Below, in pieces: positions 46,626-59,705 of a DNA stretch of 64,000 nucleotides. The notes under the pieces were generated by a model, which ran no database searches, had not been told where the DNA came from, and saw nothing but the letters and a program-made list of their open reading frames with translations. Every line of letters begins with the position of its first letter. Position 1 is the stretch's first letter. The translations under genes and the position numbers were made by a program. This DNA comes from Tetracladium setigerum (taxonomy: Eukaryota; Ascomycota; Leotiomycetes; Helotiales). The stretch covers positions 1 through 64,000 of the forward strand of contig PZJY01000003.1 of the NCBI GenBank assembly GCA_031472005.1, written 5' to 3'.

Positions 46626-49600
46626 ATACTTAAATAGTTATTACTATATTATTATTAATAAGTGATAATTAAATGCGAATAAGTTTGTAATTCGCTTGCG
46701 TATAATATTAGGAACTGGCTATTATCGGATAGTGTATATATAGCTCTCGTAGCTCTCTTCGTTTATAATTCCTTTCCTTTCCCTCTTAGTATTAATAATA
46801 AGTCCGTAAGTGGCTCTTTGGTCGACTTATATATAGTATAATTATTAATATAATGGGTGCAGAGCAGTAATAGTAGTATCAGTAATAACAATAAGATTAT
46901 AAGTGGCCCCGGAAGTGTACTGTTTATAAGTAATATTAATTAACTTCTTAGTAATAATCGCCCGTTCTAGTAATCTCTCTCTCTCTCTTAAGTCGTAAGT
47001 AATCCCTAAAAGCTCTTATTTTAATACATCATCGCTAACGTTTAATATAGTTTACTCTATTCTAGCACCACCACCACTAATAATAAGTCTCCTTCGTCGT
47101 AAGTCAATTACTCTTTAGACGGCGTCGTAACGGTTTACTAACGGTTATAGAAGTCATTACTACTACCACTATAATGCCTCTCGCCGCCCCCGCCGGTTGC
47201 CTCTTAAAGGCGTATCGCGTCTAGTGCGTCTGCTGCGTTCGCCGCATTATAAAGAAGCCTAAGCACCGATACTCCTTCTTAAAGGTCTCCTTTAAGCTTT
47301 GCTCCCACTACGCCGCCTCTAAGGGTAATTGTGTTCGCGTAAGTGGTCCGTAACGGGTCCGTTTATAGGCCGTATTAATTATAGCCGTAACTTCCTTAGA
47401 ATATTAGCCCGGAGTATATTGTTTTCCTCGCTATAATTGCAGCAATAGACGCTCCTGTTCCGGCCCTGGTCCTACCCTCCCACGACCCCGCCGACGCCGC
47501 CGCCGCAGTAATAATAATAGTAATAATAGAAGCAGTAATAAATGCTATAGCTAAAGTAAAGGAAGCCGCCGTCGTCGCCGCCGCTACTATTATCCACGAG
47601 ATCTGCTTAGTCGGTGCCGCCGAGGCATTAAAGTTTATCGCCGCCGCTACTTTTATATAACTTGAAGTAACTCGCGCTCTTTAGCGCTTAATGGAGGTAA
47701 GTCTATCCTTCCTGGAATTAGCTAATAATTACTTTATTCCGGTATTAACTTTTAATAAGACTTAACCGATGAGGTCTTTAAGCTTCGGGCTTAAAGTAAG
47801 AAGAATTTTATTAAGGTTTTAGCTACCTTAAGTAAGCTAGAAGCCCAGCTAAAGAGCTCTAGTGATAGCAAACGCCGCCGCTAGGGCTCCGATACTAGTG
47901 CGGATAGCGCCCGGGGTAAGAAGAAGAGTCGTCGGGAGGAGGAGGAGGAGGGGGAGGATAAGATCGCCCGCCTGACCGGGGTACCGGGGGTAATTCCGGG
48001 GGGAGGAGGAGGAGGAGTAAGAGGTTGTTTTACTTATGTTTAGTTATTTTTGGAGGGACCTGGCTAGCTACTTAATAGCTAGAAAGCCGGCCGGGTCCCT
48101 AAATTCGTTGAAATAAGCGTTTTTATAATGATCTTTATTCTTCTTATAATAATTATTACTTATTAAGTTCCTAATTCCGTAACTATTTAAGCAATAAACG
48201 GGGAGGTCCCGGTTTACGGGGATAAGCGAGGTGAAAACTCCGGATATGATAAGGTGAGTGCTTAAAGTTCTCTTCCGGATATTAAGTTGGATTAGCATTA
48301 TAACCTACCCATTTGACTTAATAGTGTAACTTACGACGTATTAGCTTGCTAGCTAACACTTCTTATACTTCCTATTCTTACTCTCCTTAGACGATGTCTA
48401 GAGGTGGCCGGGCCGGTTCCTAGCTAGGTAAGGGGTTATTCGGATACTTCGCTAAGACGTTTAATATAAATATATTATAGATCGTTAAGTTGGCTGGCAA
48501 TTCTAAGCGGTAGGAGTGGCTAACTTTCTCTAATATCTTATACGGTCCGGTCTATAATGCGGCTAGCTTCCGACTCGGTCTATCTATCTTTAGGTTCTTA
48601 ATAAAGAGATAGACTTAATCACCGACTTCCTAGTTAATTGGCTTACGGTGTTAATCCGTACTACGTTACATTCTCTCTTAAGCTCTCTTTATATTAGCTT
48701 TAACGAGGTCCTAAGTATTATATATACGCGTAGCAAGTTATATAATATTATCGTAATTAAGCTTTTCTTTTAGATTAGACGGCTCTAGCGTGTTCTAATC
48801 TTAAGAGGTTCTCGGATCCAGGCCGTATTTAAGGCGGTAAGGAGTTATTCCAATTAAAGAATAAGGTAGAGTTATCTATACTCGGTCTATAAGTGGAAGC
48901 AACTCGCTCTAGTTATCCTAGTAGTAATTAATAAAAGGTCTCATTCGCTGGTCGATATACTTATTTATAATTTCAATCTAACTATCTATTTACTTATAAT
49001 AAGCCGTAGATAGTTTAAGTTGAACCTTAATAATCTTATAAAGTTCGGTCTAGAAACGGGAGATAAACTAGGGTCCTTTATTAGAGATAATAAAGATAAG
49101 GGTATAACTAAAACGGTAAATCCATTAAATAAATAGCTAAGCCATCGCTCTAACATCCGTCGTCTAATGACACGGGATAGATACGCACTCCTTATTAAGT
49201 CTATCTATAAACACTAGGATTATATCGAAGCTATGCTTATCCTTAGGGAATAATTTAAAGTCTATAATTAAGTGTTATATCGGATAATCAAGTATAAGTA
49301 AGGGATATAAGAAGCCTTATTATTTAGTTTATTTAGGATAAGCGAACCTATATTCTTAATAGTTAGTAACGTAGGTCTTATAATCCTAGTTCATGTCGGG
49401 CTAGTAATACTTTACTAGTAATAACGAATACGTCTTGCGCGCATTAAGGTGAGCACTAGAGACTTAAGTATGAACCTCACGGATAAATTTCGTACATAGT
49501 TTAATACTCTTACGGACTACTAATCGTCTATAGTATAATAATAAGTTATCTTCTATAATATACCCTTTACGCATAGTGGCTCTTTCTTTAATAAAGGAGA

Positions 49601-52600
49601 TCCTATTATTATCGCGAAGTGCTTATAACAGGGCCGATTCGGAGTCTAGAAGGATTAACAATTCCATCGAATTAATCCGGAGTTCTTATTAACGTTCCAC
49701 GAATAACTGGCCTAGTTCGGTGTTAATACGGGGGTCTAATCTATCGGGTCCTAGGAACACTCTAGAGTAGCTGTCGATTTTAACTTATTCATGGATTAAA
49801 AGATCCTATTCGCGACGGCTTAATATATCTGCTTTAGCGTTTAATTTACTAGTAATATATATAATTTAGAAGTTAAAGTCAAATAAGAACTCCATCTATC
49901 TAACCTGCTTAGCTATCAGGATCTTAATTATTATAAAATACTAAAGGGCTTGGTAGTCGGTGTACACCTGGATATAGTCTTATACCGACATAAATTCGGG
50001 CCGGTATTTCTTAAAACTATACACGATAATATATATCTCCTTATTATGAATCTCCCAATTAGCTTCGTTATTCACTAGCACGTAAGAGAAGAAGGCTATT
50101 AGGTACTAGTTACCGTCCCGATATTACTAAGAGAATACTCCGGCAATTACTCTATTAAATAAATCTATTTCTAGCTTAATAAGGTATTTTAGCTAAAAGT
50201 GATAGAGAGTTTATATAAGTAATAGCTATTACCGAAGAGCTTCGAAAGCCGTAGCGCAATAGTCGTCCTAAACGAACGGTATAATTAATCGAGTAAGCTT
50301 AGTTAAAGGCAATGAGATCCTATTAAAATCTTTAATGAATTACCGGTAAAATCCGTAAAAGCTTAAGTAAGACTTAACTCCGGTCACGGTAATAGGCCGT
50401 TTCTAGTTCTTAAGAGCTTCTATATAATCTAGATTAATCTCTAACCCTTTAGTTATAAGTATAAATCTAAGGTATTTAATCTTTATAATATTAAACTCGC
50501 TTTTAATTATATCCGCTTAAAGGTTAGCGTTTCGTAACCGTATCAAGACCTTCTTAACGTGCTCTTTATAGTCTTCGACATTCTTAAAGTAAATAATAAT
50601 ATTATTTAAATACGCTAAGCAAAAGTTATCTAAGTAGTCGATGAGGACATTATTCATATAGCGCTAATAAGTGGCAGGGCCGTTAATTAAGCTAAATAAT
50701 AAAACTTTATATTTATAAGTACCGTACCTAGTCCGGAAGGTGGTTATCTCTTCTAACTCTAGATCTATTCGGATTCAATGAAAGGCTTATTTAATATCTA
50801 GCTTAATGAATATCCTGGCTTTACCTATTCTAGAGAGTAATTCATCGATCCTTAATATCGGGTAGGGATCGGACTAAGTTAAAGCATTAAGCTTTCGGAA
50901 ATTAATATAAAAGCGGAGTTTATTACTATAAGGCTTCTTAACGAATAACACTAATGAGGTAAAGGGGCTATTCAAGTCCGTTATAAACCCTTTCGCTAGA
51001 TTCTCTAAGAGGTAATCCTTAGTGGCTTAAAGCTCTATAGTTAACTATCGGTAGAGTAAAGAGAATAAAGAAGGTAGTGGTTCCGTTAGAGTTATCTTAT
51101 AGTCATAGCGACGATAAGGTGGCAATATATCTAATGCTACCTTAAAGAATACGTCTTTATATAATTAGTATTCGCGGGGGAGACGCGCCCGTATTAAGGC
51201 CGTTATCTCATCGTCGTCTAGCGGAGTGTTAGAGATTTCGTTAATAATCTTATCGATTTCGTAAATATTAAAGATAAAGAACTTTATACTAAGCTTTTAC
51301 ATTTAGTAATAGAAGGAGTTCGCATTAACTTTATAAATAAAGAATAAATTAATATTAAGGTAGACTAAACTAGTAGTCCGGGTCGGTTTCGGGGGTGTAA
51401 CGATAGGCATCACGCTTATAAGTGCAAACGATAAGGTGATTAAGGAGTATAAAAGAATAGAAATTATATTTATTTAAGCTGCCTTCCCTTATCGTTTATT
51501 ATCGTTTATTATAGCGGTGTCCCTCCGTAACATATCCTTTTAAATAGATTTAAATAAGAGTAGTAAAGTGGTAGAAGATAAGGAAATAATTATATCCTTC
51601 TTATAATATAAGGTAAGTGGTGTATCGGACAGCTAAAGGACTTAGTTCTTAATAGGATCGACTTTATATCGAAAGTGCTTAAGCTATTTATTTCTAATAA
51701 TTATATCTTATTGCCCGAGGTCCAGGATAACGAAGGGGTAGTTCCGGATGCGACGACTATTTACGTGTAAATATAATCGTATAAACTAATTAACTTTACT
51801 CTAGATAGTTAAATTATAACCTCGTACTTGTACGGAGTAAGGCAATTTCTAAACCTTTAAGCCGAGAGCCTGAGTAAGGCTAAGGGCAAATGGCCGGTTT
51901 ATAAAGAGGTAACCGTTCGCTCTTATATCCACTAGAGCCTTAATTTAAACACCGTATCCATTTATAGTTAAAGTCGTACGAATTTGGAAGGGCTCACCTC
52001 CTATGAGAGTGGAGAGGTTAAGGTCTAATAGATCACATTTACGTAAGCCTAGGAAGGTGTCTTTACCTAGGCGTCCCCGTTTCCCTCTAGGAACGCATCA
52101 ACTTCGGCTTCGTGGTCGAATTCTTCTTATGGTTCGTCGTCCCTAATATCCTCTTAGATCTCTTTAATTAAGGGCTTAGATAGATAGTTGGCGGCCTAAT
52201 GGCCGACTTTACCGCAGTGGAAGCACGAGGAGGAATCAGCTGGAGCCTTAGTTTCGGGCTTATTCCGGTCTGTGCTCGGACCTGTTCGTTAGAAAGCTTA
52301 GTTAGGAAGAGGCACGGTAGTGTTCGGTCTTAATAATAGAATTAGGTTATATTTGCGAACCGGTGGATTAGAGACGGGCCTATTACTGGCCGGAAACTTA
52401 AGGAGTCCGCGGGGAGTAATTAATATACTAGATTTAATAACTAAATTAAAGAGTTTAAAATTGTGCCGGCGCTCCTTATTAATGCTTATAAGATTAGCTG
52501 TTATAAGAGTCAAGCTATCGTTCTATATTAGTTTATTCACCGTAGCTTAGCTTCTTAAGGATAGAGTGATTTTCTTCTATATATAATAAAAGAGTTTTAA

Positions 52601-53905
52601 ATTCGGCACTTGGCCGCGTAACGCTATATTAATAAATCTAGCTCTAAACTCACTAAATGTCTCTTAAGCATGCCCCTTATCTGCTATATATATAATATTA
52701 AAAGCGTTACGGGCATTTTCGGTCTTATAGCTAGTGAGGAAGAATAATCTAAGGTTATTTATTATTTCGACCTCGTTCTTATAATCTTGACTAGGAGTAT
52801 CGGACTAGTAACGGGGCTCCAGGTACGTACGTGCTAATCCTTTAATATATCCCTAGATAAGGGCTTTACGAGTAGTAGTCGAATCGTAGTGGTCAGCGTT
52901 AATGTCTAATCGGTCCTTAATGGATATCTGCCACTATTTATACGTAGGGTCGTGACTATCGTCTAGTGGTTCGAATTTCTTAGTAAGCTTAGTTTTATGG
53001 GAGGCCCTGTTTCGGTCGCCTTCCGGGGTAGCTCCTAGGGTTCTTGAAATAGCAGGTCGTTCGATAATGACCTCCTCGTTAATGCTTTCCTCTCGAATCC
53101 TGGCAACGAAGCGCGATTCTGCTTCCGGAGTCTCGATAAACGTCCGTAAGGGGCTAGCATTAGGAGCTTTAGAAGGGCTAGTATACCCCGGAGGATAGTT
53201 GGTTACAAATTCAGTTCGAGAATCCTGTCGAAGTTCATTATTTATAATCTTCTTTAGCTCGGCTAATTAGCGCTAAGTATTAGCGCGAAGCTCCCGATTC
53301 TGAGCTTCCATTTGCCGTATAAAGCTTTAGATTTAATTACTCATTTATTAAAAGAAGGCTTCTTAATTAGTGAGTTTCTTCTTCCCTTTTCCTTTGGCTC
53401 GCCTTTCGTTACCGGAACCGGCGCTCTCTTGGCCCGAAGATTCCTCTGGTCGTTCTTCGTCACTTAGCTAGTTGGTCGATATCTCGGTAGCCTTAGTGTC
53501 GGTAGTATTGGTGTCGGTGGCCACCGGCCGCGGTGCTTAGTTAAAGCTAGAGGGGAGTGATAGTTGGTGGTGGTCGTTAGGAAGTGGTGGGAGGTTAGTA
53601 TTTATACCGGGTGGGATATTAGTGTCTTCCGGATAACTTTTAGATTAGTTAACACTTAATACTATTATAATTTCCTTTACATAAGGGGTTGTTGGAGTCT
53701 CTCGGAGCGCAGTCGATACGTTCCTACTCCCTTAACGCAGCGAGTTCTCGGAAGTCGCTCGCTCGATTTTACTAGCTGCCGGTGCTAATATTAAACCCTG
53801 ATATCACTGGTTGTCTAGGTAGTCTCTGATTACCTGGCTCTTCGTAACTTCACCGGAAGGGGTCCGTTACCTGGGTGAAAGGTATTATTGGATATTCCGA
53901 TAAAG
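46626..53905 (-). mobile_element. Gypsy element A2, main part (heavily RIP-mutated)
   Basis: Collinear with copy B from about 57,346 onward, with a high density of C-to-T and G-to-A changes, so no pol frame longer than about 70 codons remains. Minus-strand order from right: Gag (about 53,350-52,600), zinc knuckle CFHCGKVGH near 52,225, protease, reverse transcriptase, RNase H, integrase. The right end (53,905) abuts an LTR of the C type, and the expected 5' LTR of its own family is missing. Confidence 0.85.
47174..48080 (+). pseudogene. Antisense Cys-rich gene of A2 (RIP-mutated copy)
   Basis: Counterpart of the spliced plus-strand gene at 57,889 in copy B: begins MPLAAPAGCL and keeps the same exon layout, but Cys and Gln codons are lost by transitions. 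Inactive. Confidence 0.6.
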
Positions 53906-54381
53906 TGTAACGGTTACTATTTACACGGAAGTAAATAGCTAAGTCAGGTTGGTATTCGTCGACAGAGAGCGGATCACAGGTACGGCAGTAGACTGATTAC
54001 TAGAATAAAAGATATTCGATTTAAGTTGAGCACGAAGTTCCTATCTAATGAAAACTATCTTATCCTTATATATGATCTTCGTTCTCCTAGAGTCAAGAAG
54101 TCGACTGAGTCGATACCATCGACCCGTCGACACCGTCGACTCCCGAGAGTCGACATGTCTTAGTATAAACACATGTCGACCTAATCACGTGACTAGGCCC
54201 ATAGCTTGCTGTTGCCTTTTCACCTATATAATTAATATTACTATTACTAATCCTATAAGTTCTTTATAAAGTGATTCTTAGGAGCCTTACTCCCAAGATT
54301 TATAGTGCTCCCGAGCCTCAGGCTCTTAGGATCCAATGTGCTCCTAAGGGTCACTTAACTCTTAAGATCACGTTCGTAACA
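53906..54381 (-). repeat. 3' LTR of element C2
   Basis: Same 476-bp sequence as at 14,995 and 21,616, with its own set of transitions. Its left edge coincides exactly with the internal end of A2. Confidence 0.85.
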
Positions 54382-54549
54382 TTATCCCCCTTTTAACTTA
54401 ATGTGGTCTTTATACTTAAGTACGTTAAAGGAAATATCGCTATTAGCCCACGGCTATCTTCCTTTCCTATTATGACCGCTGATCGATTAAAGAAAATAAT
54501 AATTAATCGATAAAACGTGTACGAGCGTTATAAGACTTAAGGAATCGAA

Positions 54550-55044
54550 ATGCCGGCTTGCTCGCGTTGCGCTAAACGTGGTACGAAGTGCCTAGTAGCT
54601 CCAAGTTACTCGAAATATTCTAAATGTATTAAAGTCGGGGTGAAATACGACGTTTATAGTCCTTCCGACGTAGAATGGAAGAAATTAGAACGCGTTAAAA
54701 AGAAACTAGCGGACGAGTGGAACGAGGCTTAGGCTAAGTAACGAAAATTGTTCAAGCGCTTAAGTGAGATAAGTGCGAAGCTAGTTCGCATAGAGAAACA
54801 AAGGGAGGCCTTTCGATCGCGCGTAGCGGAAATACTTCGTCGCGGTCTGAAATCGATTGCGGAGTTAAATGCCGTTAAGGAGCGAGAGCGTTTAGAACGG
54901 GAATTAATCGAGGGGGGACCGGCTGGTTCCGAGAGCGAGCCTACTTCCATTCCCTTAGACGACCCTTCCTTATTATAAAACGCGGAGGAGGACTTAGTGC
55001 TTATTAAGGCCCTGTCCGAGTTCGATGCTTCCTTAGCTTTCTAA
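54550..55044 (+). pseudogene. Antisense Cys-rich ORF of element C2
   Basis: One frame of 165 codons from MPACSRCAKRGTKC, here with CSRC intact, to a TAA at 55,042, broken only by a few TAG/TAA codons. After the cysteine region it has a coiled-coil-like part (FKRLSEISAKLVRIEKQREA) and an acidic C-terminus. The frame is conserved with the copy at 15,639, including the terminal SEFD segment. It lies opposite to gag-pol and next to the 3' LTR. Role in the element is unknown. Confidence 0.7.
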
Positions 55045-55946
55045 ACGAGTCTAGGTTTCGGTGGCTTAACGTAATCTGCCGATGGTGGTACGCGATTATC
55101 TTCTTAAGGCACTTAAGATTTGTTAAGGGTTCCTAAGTGTTTTCGGTATGTGGGTAATTTAACTATTTAATAAGGTAACAGTTCCGGTTTCTAATTCATT
55201 TATAGTCCAAGATTGTTTTTACTTTATATTCGGCGTCCGGGTTAACAAGTTAAATGTTTATATTAGGGGCTAGAGGCGCTCCTAGTGGTGCTTTCTCGAG
55301 GAGGGAAATGTGGAATCGGTTATATATTTTCTATATCTTAAGTAGTTAAAGTTCGTAATTAACTAGTCCGATAACTTTTAAAATTTTAAACGGCCTTAAC
55401 TTCTTATAATTTAATTTATCGCTTAGTCTTTATATATTAATGTTTTTTCGTAATAAATAGACTTTATCCCCCTCTTTTAACGTAAGTCCCACTCCACGCT
55501 TCGAGTTATAATAAATTGCTAATCGTTATAATAAAAATAAGATATCGGTAATAAGTTCTTTATATAGGTTCTTTAATTGATTTACTCGGATATTAGTTAC
55601 TTTTACGTTTTTAATATTAATTAACGGATAGTTATATGCCTTAAGGTTAAATCTAAAGTTCATAAAGAACGGTGATATACTCGTTATTTTTATATTTACG
55701 TTATTAAATGTAAACTAGGCTAACGGTAAGAGTTTTACCTAGTTGTCCTATTTATAATTAACGTAGTAACGTAAGTAGGCTTCTATTATTTAATTAATAC
55801 GTTTTATTTAACTATCGGTTTAGGGATAAAAAGCGATTAACATTTTCTTTTTAATCTTAAGCTTAGCTATTAGTAATGTTTAGAACTTTAATTTAAATAG
55901 TTTATCGCGGTCCGAGAGGATTTTATCCGGTACTCCGTGTTATATA

Positions 55947-56213
55947 ATGATTTATCGGATAAACGTGTTAGCTATCTGCTCGGCTATACTTAATTCGAAG
56001 TATAATATTATATATACGTATTTAGTTAAGAGGCACGTTATAACGAGGATTAAATCGTACACGACTCCCGTTATAGGATCTTTAGAGGGTGGTAGCTTAA
56101 TAATAAAGTCGAGAGCTATCGATCCTTATAGTCGTGTCGGGGTTATAGGTGATTTTATGAGTCCATACGGAGCGTGTCGAGATAACTTGTTCCGTATATA
56201 TATATCGCATTAA
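55947..56213 (-). pseudogene. Integrase region of element C2
   Basis: Homologous to the integrase core at 17,246-17,040 of element C; on minus it keeps parts of the ALDFIIKLPP segment but with further stops. It appears on plus as a spurious 88-codon frame. Confidence 0.6.
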
Positions 56214-56812
56214 GTTATAACCTCTTTAACTATATTCCTAATCCTAGGGAAGTAGTATTTCCTAAATAGCCTCGCGAGGGTCTTAGCTATTCCTTAATGC
56301 TTATGAGCTGGTAGCTTATATTATTATTATACGAAGGCTTTTCGTATTCCGGTTAGAATGTAAGTTCTTTCTTAAAAGAGTAATAGTCCTTTCACGTTCC
56401 TTAAGAATCCGTTTCTTAATTCCTTCGTTTATTATTTCGTAATAAGGTCTTAATCGTACCCCTTTTAAATAAGTTCTTTAAAGGTTTAATCCTTAAGTCG
56501 TATAATAGCGACTATTTGCACTCGGTTGTATATTAAGGAGGACCCGTCTTGTTAGAGTATTGCTCTTAAAGGCGAGGTCTTATTACTTGTGTATTCTGGT
56601 TTTCTATTGAGTGCATCGGCTCGAGCGTTCTCGGAGCCTTTAATATATCGAATATTAAAGTTATATAACGAAAGTGTTTCGGCCCATCGGACTTGTCGCC
56701 TGTTGAGTTCTTTAGTCGTTATGAAATAGATGAGATTCTTATGATTAGAAAGAATATCTATCTTCGTAGACGACCCTTTTAAGTATACCTTCCATTCTCG
56801 TAACGCTATAAT

Positions 56813-57111
56813 TGTAACGGCACTGTTCACCGGTACGATCACGTAATCAAAGCAGGGATGTATAGTGATATATGCTAGTGAATGATGATCGGTCGTAACA
56901 ATAGGCTCTAATACTAAGAAAAGAAGAAAACTACCGCTCAATAAGTGGCTAGAGGCCGGGCTATATACATGTCCGTAACAAGGCCGTAAGGCATCCGTAA
57001 CTTCCAGGCCATCAAGTGCTCCTGCTTGTGCATCGGGACTAGTCCGCAACTGGCCCGGTACTGGTGCGATCCTGGTGGTCACGTGTGGGTCATGTGTTGA
57101 TGGTCATCACA
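56813..57111 (-). repeat. 3' LTR of element B
   Basis: 299 bp from TGTAACGGCACTG to ATCACA, the same length as the LTR at 32,593 and nearly free of RIP in its right half. Confidence 0.88.
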
Positions 57112-57888
57112 TCCCCCTCCTGGAAGTGGAACTCGTCCTCGAGTTCCTGGTATCTGCCAATTGCGAGTAGCCAATCGCATCGTATAACGCTCGAAGCGCT
57201 GGTGAGATACGGCTTAGTTTCGATGATATTGTTGGTCCAATTGATAAAGTGACATAATAGTAGTAAACAATTTTCTCGCTTAGCTATAATAGTAATAAAC
57301 GACGATGTTGATAACGGGCGTGTAACTGGCTTGTATCGCTATACTTAAATAGTTGTTGCTGTATTATTGTTAATGAGTGACAATTAAATGCGAATAAGTT
57401 TATAATTCGCTTGCGCATAATACCAGGAACTGGCTATTGTCGGATAGTGCATATATAGCTCTCGCAGCTCTCTTCGTTTATAATTCCTTTCCTTTCCCTC
57501 TTAGCATTAATAACAAGTCCGTAAGTGGCTCTTTAGTCGACTTATATACAATATAACTACTAATATAATGGGTGTAAAGCAGTAATAGCAGCATCAGTAA
57601 TAACAATAAGATTATAAGTGGCCCCGGAAGTGTACCGTTTGCAGGCAATGTTGACTGACTTCTTAGTGATAGTCGCCCGTTCTAGTAATCTCTCTCTCTC
57701 TCTCAAGTCGTAAGTGATCCCTGGAAGCTCTTATTTTAGTACATTATCGCTAACGTTTAGTATAGTCTACTCTGTTCCAGCACCACCACCACCAATAACA
57801 AGTCTCCTTCGTCGTAAGTTAATCACTCTTTGGACGGCGTCGTAACGGTCTACTAACGGTTATAGAAGTCACCACCACCACCACCACA

Positions 57889-58779
57889 ATGCCTCTCGCC
57901 GCCCCCGCCGGTTGCCTCCTAGAGGCGTACCGCGTCTGGTGCGTTTACTGCGTTCGCCGCACTATAAAGAAGCCCAAGCACCGATACTCCTTCCCAAAGG
58001 TCTCCTCCAAGCTCTGCTCCCACTGCGCCGCCTCCAAGGGCAATTGTGTTCGCGTAAGTGGTCCGTAACGGGTCCGTTTATGGGCCGTATTAACTGTGGC
58101 CGCAGCTTCCCTGGAATGTTGGCCCGGAGTATACTGTTTTCCTCGCTGCAATTGCAGCAATGGACGCTCCTGTTCCGGCCCTGGTCCTGCCCTCCCACGA
58201 CCCCGCCGACGCCGCCGCCGCAGCAGCAGCAATAGCAATAGTAGAAGCAGCAGCAGATATTGCAGCTAAAGCAAAGGAAGCCGCCGTCGTCGCCGCCGCC
58301 ACCACTATCCACGAGATTTGCTTGGTCGGTGCCGCCGAGGCACCAAAGTCTGCCGCCGCCGCTACTTTTATACAGCTTAAAGTAACTCGCGCTCTCTAGC
58401 GCTTAATGGAGGTAAGTCTATCCTTCCTGGAACTGGCTAGTAACTGCTCTGTTCCGGTATTGACTTTTAATAGGACTTAACCGATGAGGTCTTTAAGCTT
58501 CGGGCTTAAAGCAAGAAGAATTCTGTTGGGGTTTTAGCTGCCCTGGGCAAGCTGGAAGCCTAGCTAAAGAGCTCTAGTGGTGGCAAACGCCGCCGCCAGG
58601 GCTCCGATGCTAGTGCGGATGGCGCCCGGGGTAGGAAGAAGAGTCGTCGGGAGGAGGAGGAGGAGGGGGAGGATAAGATCGCCCGCCTGACCGGGGGTAC
58701 CGGGGGTGGTTCCGGGGGGAGGAGGAGGAGGAGTAAGAGGTTGTTTTGCTTATGTTTAGTTGTTTTTGGAGGGACCTAG
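57889..58779 (+). pseudogene. Spliced antisense Cys-rich gene of element B
   Basis: Exons 57889-58060, 58158-58411 and 58474-58779 join in one frame. Exon 1 encodes MPLAAPAGCL and a cluster with CVYC and CSHC pairs plus CV (zinc-binding-like). Exon 2 is a very alanine-rich helical segment. Exon 3 has a coiled stretch, a basic block (RKKSRREEEE) and a glycine/arginine-rich tail, suggesting a nuclear or nucleic-acid-binding protein. Intron 2 has a GTAAGT donor; for intron 1 only a GTCCGT donor at 58,061 keeps the frame, while the nearby GTAAGT at 58,054 shifts it. Three in-frame stops (TAG, TAA, TAG) sit where CAG/CAA would be. It lies antisense, between pol and the 3' LTR, as in element C. Confidence 0.6.
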
Positions 58780-59705
58780 CTAGCTACTTGATAACCAGAA
58801 AGCCGGCCGGGTCCCTGAATCCGTCGAAATGAGCGTTTTTATAATGATCTTCATTCTTCTTATAGTGACTATTGCTTATTAAGTTCCTAGTTCCGTAACT
58901 ATTCGGGCAACAAACGGGGAGGTCCCGGTTTACGGGGATAAGCGAGGTGAAAACTCCGGATATGATAAGGTAAGTGCTCGAAGTTCTCTTCCGGATACCA
59001 AGTTAGATCAGCATCATAACCTACCCATTTGACTTAATAGTGCAGCTTGCGACGTATCAGCTTGCTGGCCAACACTTCTTATACTTCCCATTCTTACTCT
59101 CCTTAGACGATATCTAGAGGTGGCCGGGCCGGTTCCTGGCCAGGCAGGGGGTTATTCGGATGCTTCGCTAAGACGTCTGGTGCAAATACATTATAGATCG
59201 TTGAGTTGGCTGGCAATTCTAAGCGGTAGGAGTGGCCAACTTTCTCTAATATCTTATACGGTCCGGTCCATAATGCGGCCAGCTTCCGACTCGGTCTATC
59301 TGTCTTCAGGTTCTTAGTAGAGAGATAGACTTGATCACCGACTTCCCAGTCAACTGGCCTACGGTGTTAGTCCGTACTACGTTGCATTCTCTCTTAAGCT
59401 CTCTTTATATTAGCTTTAGCGAGGTCCTAAGCATTATGCATGCGCGTAGTAAGTTATATAGCATTATCGTAGTTAAGCTTTTCTTTTAGATCAGACGGCT
59501 CTGGCGTGTTCTAATCCTAAGAGGTTCTCGGATCCAGGCCGTATTTAAGGCGGTAAGGAGTTATTCTAATCGAAGAATGAGGTAGAGTCATTTGTACTCG
59601 GTCCATAAGTGGAAGCAACTCGCTCTAGTTGTCCTGGTAGTGGTTAATGAAAGGTCTTATTCGCTGGTCGATGTACTTGTTTATGATTTCGGTCTGACCA
59701 TCTGT

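Larger units (their letters stand above)
53906..56812 (-). mobile_element. Second copy of element C (C2), truncated by element B
   Basis: Starts with a 476-bp LTR of the C type (53,906-54,381), then the antisense ORF at 54,550 and integrase/RNase H sequence on minus. RNase H is recognisable at 56,810-56,552 (KNLIYFITTKELNRRQVRWA). The element breaks at 56,812, where the LTR of copy B begins; the rest would lie beyond the window. An apparent 176-codon frame crossing 56,812 is a chimera of the two elements. Confidence 0.85.

Noticed and set aside
56552..57082. 176-codon minus-strand frame crossing an element junction
   Set aside because: It joins reverse-complement LTR sequence of element B with the RNase H of element C2; it is a chance fusion at an insertion point.
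57945..58312. Long minus-strand frames rich in Leu, Arg or Cys
   Set aside because: They are reverse reads of GCC/GCA triplet repeats in the alanine-rich exon of the antisense gene.
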